Origin: Miscanthus floridulus
Lineage: Eukaryota; Streptophyta; Magnoliopsida; Poales; Poaceae
Direction: 5' to 3'
Assembly (NCBI RefSeq): GCF_019320115.1
Contig: NC_089581.1
Span: 69,832,448-69,896,447, forward strand
DNA length: 64,000 nt
Shown one piece after another: positions 9,326 through 19,283 of this stretch; within the stretch, counting starts at the first letter, position 1, and each line of letters starts with the position of its first letter. Below the pieces are notes generated by a model. It saw nothing but the letters and a program-made list of their open reading frames with translations, was not told the origin of the DNA and ran no database searches. A program made the position numbers and the translations under genes.

Positions 9326-11062
9326 ATCATCCTCCCCTTCTCGAATTGGAGTCGTCCTCGACTCCATCTTGGCGATGTCCTCATCATCCCCTCCTTGTAG
9401 AATTGGAGTCGTCCTCGACTCCATCCCATCATCAGCGAACTCCTGCAAAAGGTTAGTGACAGCAGGCAATGCACCAGACATAAAAGGTTGACAAAACATA
9501 GTATAACATGGTGCATCAGGATTATCACATAACTCAGCAGTAGCTGGAGTTGTAGCAAGAAAAGCACCTCCTTTTAACTTAATCCCATTATTTTTAGCAA
9601 TGTCTGTTGGAGGTTTATTTTTGATCTCATTAGCATGTTTAATAATATCCGTAGGAGACAAAGGCAGCAATGTAATTTTCTTGTCCTTATGTATGATAGT
9701 GTATGCATTAGTTCTACCATGGTGTAAAGCATCATTATCAAATTCCCATGGTCGACCTAACAAAATGGAACAAGCTTGCATAGGGACAACATCAAAATCA
9801 GCAATATCATGATAAGAGCCTGTGAAAAAACTAATGCGTGCTGATTTAGTTACCTTAGTCTTACCACTATTATTGAACCATTGAAGTTTATATGGATACG
9901 AATGTTGTCGTGTGGTCAAGCCAATCTTGTCAACCAAATCTGAACTCACCAAGTTGTTGCAACTCCCGCCATCAATGATAGTGAGAACACGACAACCATG
10001 CACAATGAGATACATGTGGAACAAATTGTGGCGTTGGATCTTCATCTCTTCTTCATGTCCCACACGTGTACTCAACACACGCTGCACAAGAAGGCTAGGG
10101 TAGTCCGCGGCAGCAGCCACGGAGTCAATGGTGATGGCCTCCTTGTCTTGATCGCCCTTGGTGGGATATGCATCAATGTTAGCAGCAAGGGCTAAATCAT
10201 CTTCAACATCACTAGCACTTACATATCCATCCTCGGTAGCAATGAAAGCGCGACGACTGGGGCACTCCTTCATGACATGTCCCATGCCTTTGCATCGGTG
10301 GCAAATGATTTTAGAGCTGGACGAGGAGGAGCTAGTAGAAGCACCCGGAGTTCCACCTTTCTTCAACTGTGGAAACTGCACATTAGACAATTTACTTACC
10401 CCGGAAGAAAATGGAGGTGTAGATGGCTGTGGTGCAACAGGAAGCTTGGGCGTCTCCAGCTCGGAACGCTGCTGAAAATTCCTCCCATTGTTAGACCTGA
10501 AAGGCTGGTGTTGTTTGCGTCCCTGTACTTCTCGTTCTGCCTTAATAGCAAGATGATACAATTGGGAAAAATTGCGCCATTCTTTGTAATCAAGTATGTT
10601 CTGTATATCATGGTTTAAACCACCAAAAAATCTAGCACTAGCATCATCATCATCTTCATTTATACCACAACGTGCTAAACCAATAAGCAATTCTTGATAG
10701 TATGCTTCTACTCCTTTATCACCTTGTTTTAAAGTTTGTAGTTTCAAACGTAAATCACGTTGGTAATAAGGAGGAACAAAACGAGATTTCATACGTTGCT
10801 TTAAAACATTCCAAGTTTGAGGCACAGTAGCAGCATTATTAGCATTGCAAAGATCACTCCACCAGAACAAAGCAAAATTAGTAAACTCACTAGTAGCAAG
10901 TCTAACTCTATGCTCAGGAGGAACATTATGAGAATCAAATTTTTGTTGAACAGCAAGCTCCCAATCTAAATATGCCTCTGGATCAACATTACCAGCAAAA
11001 GGAGGTAGACTAAATTTAATTTTAGCAAAAGGATCATTATTACCATGATTATTACCTCCCAT
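9089..11062 (-). CDS. Gag-protease polyprotein, unit 4
   Basis: Fourth open copy, 657 codons. It carries Tyr299 like unit 2 and a private Thr79 (Ala in the other units) within the gag domain. Otherwise it matches units 2 and 3. It lies directly downstream (on the minus strand) of the right-most LTR, so by position it is the unit most like the 5' end of a normal LTR element. A 5' leader of about 100 bp separates the LTR from the start codon. Confidence 0.8.
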   Translation of the reverse strand: MGGNNHGNNDPFAKIKFSLPPFAGNVDPEAYLDWELAVQQKFDSHNVPPEHRVRLATSEFTNFALFWWSDLCNANNAATVPQTWNVLKQRMKSRFVPPYYQRDLRLKLQTLKQGDKGVEAYYQELLIGLARCGINEDDDDASARFFGGLNHDIQNILDYKEWRNFSQLYHLAIKAEREVQGRKQHQPFRSNNGRNFQQRSELETPKLPVAPQPSTPPFSSGVSKLSNVQFPQLKKGGTPGASTSSSSSSSKIICHRCKGMGHVMKECPSRRAFIATEDGYVSASDVEDDLALAANIDAYPTKGDQDKEAITIDSVAAAADYPSLLVQRVLSTRVGHEEEMKIQRHNLFHMYLIVHGCRVLTIIDGGSCNNLVSSDLVDKIGLTTRQHSYPYKLQWFNNSGKTKVTKSARISFFTGSYHDIADFDVVPMQACSILLGRPWEFDNDALHHGRTNAYTIIHKDKKITLLPLSPTDIIKHANEIKNKPPTDIAKNNGIKLKGGAFLATTPATAELCDNPDAPCYTMFCQPFMSGALPAVTNLLQEFADDGMESRTTPILQGGDDEDIAKMESRTTPIREGEDDEDIATLDTPTPWSSPSCNSFPTQLPRHPRIQQTRRHCFGHNFLIRRRNGPFLDALERGRRRRRFGSGPSSRRSVDHSV

Positions 11063-11160
11063 GCCGCGACGATTGAAGTTGAGGCGGCGACGGCGACCAC
11101 CGTCAGCATACGCATCTTCATCACGAAAAACATCCGCATCTTCAGATCTTCCGAGAGGTA

Positions 11161-11928
11161 GCCGGTAAGTTCGATTTGTGGAGATCTCGACGTTGGCGAT
11201 CCAGCTTCAAATCAGACACGATTCGAACCCTGCAACCGTTACACCACTGCTCCGTTGGTTATCAACCAAGCACAACTTGATTGACCTCGCCAAGAAGGCT
11301 TTTCCTGCAAGCGAATCGAAGAGCACAAGCAAGAAGGTAAAACACGCAATCTGATATTGCAAATATGAATGACGCGAATATCAATAGAGGGTTCTAGAAC
11401 TCGGTTCCAAAGGACTAATCGACACAGTGGAGGAGATCAAGAACGGGGGCCCTGGATCACTGTAAAAGGATTTGTCACCACAGTTACAATGAACGATTCA
11501 GTTTCTCGATGGAAAACTAAACTCTAAAACAAAACCCAATTGTATAGCAGCGGCGGCGGCTGTGTTTATAGTCTAAGACTCGACCTAGGGTTGGGGACGG
11601 CCAGGGGTTGGGCGCCCACAACTTGGGCTTAAGGCCCGACACGATACATGGCCAAGTTGGCCCAAACAGGTGACGCAGCACCTTGTCGTGGTCACACAGA
11701 ATGATCCACGGACCTTCTGGAGCTGGGACCAGATCCAAAACGACGGCGTCGTCGTCCCCTTTCCAACGCATCCAAGAACGGCCCGTTTCGACGTCGTATG
11801 AGGAAGTTATGACCGAAACAGTGACGACGTGTCTGCTGAATCCGAGGGTGACGTGGTAGCTGAGTTGGAAACGAATTGCAACTTGGGGAAGACCATGGCG
11901 TCGGTGTGTCCAGCGTGGCGATGTCCTC
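11161..11928 (-). repeat. LTR copy 5, right end of the array
   Basis: Right-most LTR. Homology to the unit stops just after gatgtcctcatca (about 11932), precisely at the LTR/purine-tract boundary, and unrelated sequence begins. This clean stop is why the array is read as LTR-bounded rather than randomly broken. The open frame that enters the LTR here reads on into flanking DNA and has no gag part. Confidence 0.75.
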
Positions 11929-11933
11929 ATCAA

Positions 11934-12588
11934 ACCACCACCATACAACTACATCTGACAACAGCAGACTACCTGAGAACATGCCAAGAACCGGTATCCA
12001 AGTTCTTTTTGGATAAAAGAACCCAGCAAGAGGTTCGGGGGCTACACTCAGAGAGTGCACTTTTCCTTAAAAAAATGCACATCACTCAGAAGACTTCCTC
12101 AAGACAGCAGTTTTTCAAACAACATAAGATTCAAGACCCTCAAACTTTTTGTTCCAAATAGCAAAAGGCTCGGGGGCTACACTCAGTGAGTGCACTTTTT
12201 CCTTCAAAAAAAGCGCACATCACTCAGAAGACTTCTAAAAGACAAGACCACTTCAAGGCCACACAACAAAAAGAACCCGGACATAGCTATATCCAAGCTC
12301 TTTTTGACAAAGAACCCGGGTATATGCTCAGGAGCCCTTTGACAAATAATCAGAGCGATTTCAAGAAGAAGACCCTCTAGCTCCTTGTGCCAAACAACAA
12401 GAGGCTCGGGGGCTACACCCAAATGGGAGTACTTTTTTCTTCAAAAAGGTACATACCACGCGAAGATCTCATGAAGCGCTACATGGTTTCGCTCAAGAAA
12501 GCACTCGGACGACACTTGTTCTGGCTTGACAAGACCTGAAGGAACAAGACGAGGCTTCCAGAGCTCAACCATGAAGTGCTCTGAGGCT
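11934..12588 (+). mobile_element. 3' internal remnant of a gypsy element
   Basis: Non-coding sequence with three degenerate repeats of a motif reading ggctcgggggctacac (near 12036, 12167 and 12404), each followed by an agtgcact/agtact-type stretch. Blocks of this kind are common just upstream of the 3' LTR in grass gypsy elements. No open frame. It ends at the LTR start at 12589. The rest of the element would lie left of the tandem array or outside the window. Confidence 0.5.
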
Positions 12589-12980
12589 TGTCGGTGTGGG
12601 ACCTACAGGATACCCTGCAAGAAAGGGAGAAGATTTAGTCTAACTAGGATTCTTCCCATGTAATTTTAGTAGTAGTATTATTTTGTAATCCTACTAGGAA
12701 CTCTCATTGTAAACCGACTAGGATTCTGACCTCCTGACTATATAAAGGAGGGCAGGGTTCCTAGAGACAACACACACATATAACACAACACAACACTCTA
12801 CAATCAATCCAACACAAAGGCTAACGCCGACTAGACATAGGGCTATTACTCGATCAAAGATCGAGGGTCTGAACCAGGATAAATCGACTATCTCTTACGT
12901 TAACCGTTGAGTTCCGCATATGCTAAAGCCCAAACATACTGCCTCAGGTACCCCTGTGGCAGGCTATCGGTGGTGAAACA
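12589..12980 (+). repeat. Gypsy-type LTR, about 392 bp
   Basis: Starts TGTCGGTGTGGGACC and ends GTGGTGAAACA. A TATA box (tatataaagg) lies at about 12740-12749, followed by a C/A-rich leader (acacaacacaacac). The architecture resembles the LTR at 62864-63334. Immediately right of it begins a truncated Copia gag, so the LTR marks insertion into, or rearrangement with, the Copia element. The bases tcgat (12981-12985) may be one half of a target duplication whose partner is not visible here. Confidence 0.6.
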
Positions 12981-12987
12981 TCGATAG

Positions 12988-14985
12988 AAGGTTTGGAAGG
13001 TGGTAGAGACAAAGATTGAGATTGAAGATGAAGAGGCTCCCACTGCTGCTGAAGAAATACTACTCCAAAATAATGGCATTGCTCTTAGTGCCATCCATGA
13101 TGCTTTGGATGAGAGAACATTTGAGCAAATCAAGAACATTGAGAGAGCTCATGAGGCATGGAAGAAATTGGAGGAATCATTTGAGGGCACTCAAGCCATG
13201 AAGGGTGCAAAGGCATACGTTATCAAAGAAAAGTTTGCAAGCTTCAAGATGAAGGAGGATGAGAGTGTGCCGGAGATGGTCCATAGGCTTCAAGTGTTTG
13301 TCAATGATCTCAAAGCACTTGGAGAAGAAGTGAAGGACAAGGACTTCTCCCACAAGTTCTTGAGATGCTTACCTTCAAGATTTGGCACATTGGTCACTAT
13401 TCTAGTGAGGAGTGGTTTAGACACCATGACACCAAACCAAGTGTTGGGAGATATAATGACCGATGATACATATAGAGATGATGATAAGAAGGAAGAAAAG
13501 AAGGAGAAGAAAGATGAGAAGAAGGATGAGAAGAAGAAGAGTGTGGCATTCAAGGCCACATCATCCAAGGGCAAGGCAAAACAAGATACATCAAGTGAAG
13601 ATGATGGTTCATGGGATGATGATGATAATGAGAAGATGGCTCTCTTTGTCAAGAAATTTGGCAAATTCATGATGAAGAAAGGGTGTCATGCTAGAAGAAA
13701 GAAATCTTCATCCAAGAACAAGGAAGAGTCAAGAAGGTGCTTCAAATGTGGAAGCAAAGATCATCTTGTTGCTCAATGTCCATACAATGGCGACAATGAT
13801 GATGACAACAAGAAGAACAAGAAGGAAAAGAAAGAGAAGAAGGACAAGATGACCTTCAAGAAGAAGAAGGGTGGTTCATATGTGGCCACTTGGGATAGTG
13901 ATTCTTCCTCAAGTGATGATGATGATAGTGATGATGACAAGACCACCAAGAAGAAGGCACTTGCAAGCATTGCAATCAATGAGAAGCCTTCTCTCTTCGA
14001 CACTCCATGCTTCATGGCTAAGGCCACTAAGGTACAAATTTGTGATGATGGAAGTGATGAGGAACATGATAATGAAAATGAAAGTGATAGTGATGATGAT
14101 GAACCTACTAAGGATGAACTATTTGACATGCTAGAAGACGCTAAAGAACACTTTGACATCAAGAGAAGGGAATGCAAAAGCTTACATAAGGAACTAAAAG
14201 CCCTTAAGAAAACCTTTGATGAGCTCAATGCATCTCATGAGAGGCTAGAGGAAGCCCATGAGAAGCTTGGCAAGGCTCACAAAAAGCTTCAAAAGGCTCA
14301 TTCCTCTTTGCTTGATGAGCAAAATAAAAAGAAGCATGTTGAAACTTGCGATGTAGGCTTAAATTGTGATATAATTGATGAATCATTATCTATGCCTATC
14401 ATTGTTGCTCTCACTAACCCTTCTTGTAGTATTTCTACTTCCACCTCATCTAGTAGTGATGGTTCCACTTGTGATGCCTCACTAATGGTTGAGAATGAGA
14501 ACCTTAAGAAGGAGGTCAATAAGCTCACTCACACCTTGGCTAAGGCCTATGGTGGTGAAGACCGCTTGCTTATGTGCTTGGGTAGCCAAAGAGCTTCTCT
14601 CTACAAAGAGGGATTGGGCTATACCCCCAAAAAAGGCAAGGCGGCCTTTGCTCCTCACAAGACTAGTTTTGTGAAGAACAATAGTCGGTTTTGCACTAGT
14701 TGCAAGCAAGTTGGTCATAAAGAGCATGAGTGCAAGAACATGAGCAAAAATGCTAACGTATCCTTCATTAAGCTTGATTCTTTCTATGTTCTTACAAAGG
14801 GTACAAATGGTGTGAAGGCTAAGTTCATTGGTAAACCATGGATGGGCTCAAAGAAGAAAGCCATTTGGGTACCAAAGAGATTAGTGACTAACCTTCAAGG
14901 ACCCAAGCAAGTTTGGGTACCTAAAAGGAATCGATCTTCTTTTGTAGGTCAATTACAAAGCCGGAGGAAGGCATTGGGTTCTTGA
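12988..14985 (+). pseudogene. Copia gag, N-terminally truncated
   Basis: The frame is open from KVWKVVETK at 12988, but there is no ATG at the junction, so the real start is lost upstream. Visible parts are: the UBN2-type gag core (about 13060-13460), Lys/Asp/Glu-rich low-complexity stretches (13480-13640, 13790-13960, 14040-14110), a first CCHC knuckle CFKCGSKDHLVAQC (13738 onward), a Lys/Glu/His/Leu heptad-like coiled coil (about 14120-14330), and a second CCHC knuckle CTSCKQVGHKEHEC (about 14692-14735). The last codons run out of frame before the protease. The protein would be the capsid component. This copy cannot be translated normally without its start. GAT/GAA/AAG repeats give the region a strongly purine-biased plus strand, which explains the Ser/Phe-rich spurious antisense frames. 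Confidence 0.85.
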
Positions 14986-17900
14986 TAGTGGGTGTACTCA
15001 ACCCATGATCGATGATGCAAGAATGTTCAACTCAATCAACACCAATGGCAATGATGGTTATGATAGTATCACATTTGGTGACAATGGTAAAGGCAGGGTC
15101 AAAGGGCTTGGTAAGATTGCAATATCCAATGACATAAGCATATCAATGTATTGCTAGTAGAGAGCTTGAACTTCAATTTGCTATCCATGGCTCAATTGTG
15201 TGATCTTGGATTCAAATGCATATTTGGGGTAGATGATGTAGAGATCATAAGTGTAGATGGCTCTAATTTGATCTTCAAAGGCTTTAGATATGAGAATCTA
15301 TACTTGGTTGATTTCAATGCTAGTGAAGCTAAATTATCTACATGCTTGTTCACTAAGTCTAGCATGGGTTGGTTATGGCATAGAAGGCTTGGTTATATTG
15401 GAATGAAACAATTGAATAGATTGGTTAAGCATGACTTGGTTAGAGGCTTGAAAGATGTTGTGTTTGAAAAGGATAGGCTTTGTAGCTCTTGTCAAGCCAG
15501 AAAACAAGTTGGAAACACCCATCCTAAGAAAAGCATGATGAGCACTAGTAAAGCATTTGAGTTATTACATATGGACTTGTTTGGGCCAACTCAATACACT
15601 AGCATTGGTGGTAACAAATATGGCTTTGTGATAGTGGATGATTACACAAGATACACATGGGTATTCTTTCTAATGGACAAAAAGTGATGTGTTTGCAACA
15701 TTCAAATCATTTGTCAAGGGCATTCACAATGAGTTTGAAACAACCATCAAGAGAGTTAGAAGTGACAATGGTAGTGAGTTCAATAACACTAGAATTAATG
15801 AGTTGTGTGATGAATTTGGAATTAGACATCAATTCTTGGCGAAGTACACTCCACAATCAAATAGCCTTGTTGAGAGAAAGAATAGAACACTCATTGATAT
15901 GGCAAGGTCTATGCTTAGTGAGTACAATATGAGTCAATCTTTTTGGGCCAAAGCTATCAACATGGCTTGCTATTGTAGCAACCGCCTCTATTGTCACCCA
16001 TTGAAAGAGAAGACACCATATGTGCTCTTGAATGGTAGAAAGCCCAACATTGCATATTTTCAGGTCTTTGGTTGCAAATGTTATATCTTGAAGAAAGGCA
16101 CTAGATTGGGCAAGTTTGACAAGAAATGTGATGAAGGATTCCTACTTGGTTATTCCACTACAAGCAAAGCATATAGAGTTTGGAATTTGGATAGTGGTAC
16201 TCTTGAGGAAGTTCATGATGTTGAATTTGATGAAACCAAGGGTTCACAAGTAGAGAATGAGAACTTGGAAGATGTTAGAGGCATTCAACTCTCAAATGCC
16301 ATGAAGAACATGGATATTGGTGAATTGAGGCCAAGGCAAGTAAATCATGATGAAGATGATCAAGTACAAGTGCTCTCTAACTCAAATGTGCAAGATGCCA
16401 CAAATCAATCTAGTACAAGTGGCTCTTATGATAATGAACAAGATCAAGTGGCTAGTATATCACCTCAACCTAATGATCATGCAAGTGCAAGCAATCAAGT
16501 TCCAATCCTCCAACCAACCAATGTTGCAAGGGATCATCCATTGGACACTATCATTGGTGATATTTCAAGAGGTGTGCAAACTAGATCAAGTTTGGCTTCA
16601 TTTTGTGAGCACTTCTCATTTGTGTCATCCATTGAACCAAAGAAGATAGAGGAAGCCTTGAAGGATGTTGATTGGGTAAATGCTATGCATAAGGAATTGA
16701 ATAATTTCACAAGAAATCAAGTATGGGAATTAGTGGAAAGACCAAAGGGACACAATGTGATTGGAACCAAATGGGTCTTTAGAAACAAGCAAGATCAAGA
16801 TGGGATAGTAGTAAGAAACAAAGCAAGATTGGTAGCACAAGGCTATACGCAAGTTGAAGGTCTTGACTTTGGAGAAACATATGCCTCAGTTGCTAGATTG
16901 GAAGCAATTAGAATCTTGCTAGCTTATGCTTGTGCCCACAACATCAAGCTCTATCAAATGGATGTTAAGAGTGCATTTCTCAATGGCTACATCAATGAAG
17001 AAGTGTATGTTGAGCAACCTCCTGGTTTTGAAGATGACAAGAAGCCCGACCATGTGTACAAGTTGAAGAAGGCATTGTATGGCTTGAAACAAGCACCTAG
17101 AGCATGGTATGAGACATTGAGGGGCTTCCTACTCTCTAAAGGGTTCACGATGGGCAAGGTTGACACCACTCTTTTCATCAAGAAGATTGGAAAAGATTTA
17201 TTTGTATTGCAAATCTATGTTGATGACATCATATTTGGATCAACCAATCAAGGCTTTTGTGATGAGTTTGGAAAGATGATGGCAAATGAGTTTGAGATGT
17301 CCATGATTGGAGAGTTAAGTTACTTCCATGGTCTTCAAATCAAGCAATTGAAGAATGGTACATTTGTGAGTCAAGGCAAGTATATCAAGGACATGATCAA
17401 GAAGTTTGGTATGAGTGATAGTAAAGTCATTAGCACACCAATGGGAACAAATGGCAACTTGGATAGTGATGCAAGTGGCAATATGGTGGATCAAAAATTG
17501 TATCAGTCTATGATTGGAAGCCTACTCTATGTGACCCTCATCAAGGGCGGATGTCATGTTTAGTGTATGCATGTGTGCAAGATTTCAAGCCTCACCAAGA
17601 GAAAGTCATTTGAAGGCTACCAAGAGAATATTGAGGTACTTGAAGCATACACAAAATGTTGCTTTGTGGTATCCCAAAGGAGCAAAGTTTGAGCTAGTTG
17701 GTTACTCCGACTCGGATTATGCAGGGTGCAAGGTTGAAAGGAAGAGCACCTCGGGCACATGTCAATTGTTGGGAAGATCACTTGTTTCATGGTCATCAAA
17801 GAAGCAAAATAGTGTTGCATTATCAACCGCCGAAGACGAATACATATCCACCGGTAGTTGTTGTGCACAAGTACTTTGGATGAAGGCCACCTTGAGTGAC

Positions 17901-18170
17901 TTTGGAATCAAGTTTAAGAAAGTGCCATTGCTATGTGACAATGAGAGTGCAATCAAGTTGACCAACAATCTGGTTCAACATACAAGAACAAAGCACATTG
18001 ATGTCTGTCATCATTTCATATGATATCACCAACAAAAAGGGGACATTTGCATTGAGAGTGTAGGCACCAAAGATCAACTTGCCGATATATTCACCAAGCC
18101 ATTGGATGAGAAAAGGTTTTGCAAGCTAAGGAATGAGTTGAACATATTGGATTTCTCAAATATGTGTTGA
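14962..18170 (+). pseudogene. Copia pol (protease-integrase-RT-RNase H), frameshifted
   Basis: The protease active site DSGC is present near 14982 but in a different frame from gag. GAG-pre-integrase (WHRRLGY... CSSCQARK) runs about 15370-15510 and the integrase core follows from 15560 (MDLFGP, DDYTRYTWVFF). A one-base slip in an A run at about 15682-15688 separates it from VFATFKSF onward. Integrase residues SDNGSEF and the [12 protein letters not shown] region follow. Reverse transcriptase runs about 16640-17540 with [10 protein letters not shown] at about 17217-17246. A second shift near 17545 separates RNase H (SDSDYAG; AEDEYIS, where the family usually has AEAEYI). One stop at 18021-18023 replaces an Arg codon of HHFIRDHQQKG. 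The remaining tail (ADIFTKPLDEKRF) ends at the TGA at 18168-18170. At least four lesions make it non-functional, yet each domain is readable, so the decay is moderate. Confidence 0.85.
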
Positions 18171-19283
18171 TGCACCCCCACTCATATGACATGCCTCTCC
18201 TTCGAGCAATCCAAGGTAAATGTTGATTGGCATGGCATACATCCTTGCTAAGGGCATGTTTAGTGCACCTAGACATCTTTCACATTTAATAGGATCATTC
18301 ATGAAAATCAAATGAATTTGATGATTATATGGTACCACTATTGCTTCTATGCTTATTTTTTGATCTAGTGGTAGCATATGACATGTTTGTGGGCTTGTAA
18401 ACCTAGTGTTTGATCTAGAAAATGAGCTCTAAGTGTTTAACTCAACATGGTACAAGATAACCCTTATTTGGAGGTGTGAAGAAGCTTGTCCTTGGATCAA
18501 ACTGAGTTAAATATCTTTGGTAAATGATCTAGATTGGACCAAATTTGGGAAAATGATCCTCACCCCATTGATTGACATTGATAATCTCAACCTATCTATA
18601 ATTTAAGCCTTTGTGGTCATTGATGACAAAGGGGGAGAAATAGTGCACAAAGATAGTGAAAAGACAACACAAAGGGGAGAGAAATAAAGATACAAGTGAT
18701 AGAGGGAGAACTTGACATAAGGGGAGAAATATGACAGGAAAGGGATCGATTAAAATTTTGAGCACACAAGTAGGGGGAGCAAGCTCATGAACTTGTATGG
18801 TGCATTTGAATGTGCATTTCATATGTTTGCTTGCATGGTAGAAGTTTTAAATTTCAATATTCATGCTTGTGTGGTGTATGCTAGTTATAGGTTTGAATGA
18901 TGAAATGAAAATCTAGCATGCATAGGTTATCTAGTGATTTCATTTCCGAGTGTTTCCAAGTGGTATCAAGCTAACCATGGTGCTAAAGATGGTATAATGG
19001 TGCACTCCTATTGGTATCACGCTTTAAAGGTCCATCTTTTATACCTTAGCATCATTTGGTAAATATTGTCTCCTATATTTCCTATCTAAGCATATGTGCA
19101 AGCTACAATCCAAACTCTTAGCACATATGTAGGGGGAGCAATTGCTACCATTTGGGGTTCATGAAACTTATCCATATCCTTTTACACATGGTAAATATGC
19201 TTGGGCAAGCAACATGGATTCAATTGAATTTCAATTCATATCTTTGTGAAAGGGTTGTCATCAATTACCAAAAAGGGGGAGAT
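18171..19283 (+). other. Copia pol-to-LTR interval with repeated purine tracts
   Basis: Non-coding stretch of 1.1 kb between the pol stop and the 3' LTR. It has at least five polypurine-like tracts (near 18630, 18676, 18720, 18772, 19130) before the final one, AAAAAGGGGGAGAT, just left of 19284. In SIRE-type elements this interval can hold an extra env-like frame. None is seen here. The last tract is the best candidate for the plus-strand primer. Confidence 0.6.

Larger units (their letters stand above)
749..11928 (-). repeat. Tandem array (2603-bp period) of LTR plus gag-protease units
   Basis: Five copies of a 768-bp LTR-like segment (starting at 749, 3352, 5955, 8558, 11161) alternate with four copies of a 1835-bp internal segment, all minus strand, with only a handful of differences between copies. 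Both ends of the array are LTR copies. On the minus strand a purine tract (AGAAGGGGAGGA, about 1521-1532) directly precedes the segment beginning TGATGAGG, which fits a polypurine tract before a 3' LTR. The pentamer ATCAA stands on both sides (744-748 and 11929-11933) and could be a target-site duplication, although part of it also occurs at the inner LTR/internal junctions. No reverse transcriptase, RNase H or integrase is present. The likely origin is unequal recombination between LTRs of a pol-deleted gypsy element. The family lineage (a CRM-like chromovirus derivative is possible) is not settled. Confidence 0.85.

Noticed and set aside
13290..14228. Ser/Phe-rich antisense frames opposite the Copia gag
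   Set aside because: Mirror images of Lys/Asp/Glu-rich GAT/AAG repeats in the real gag frame.
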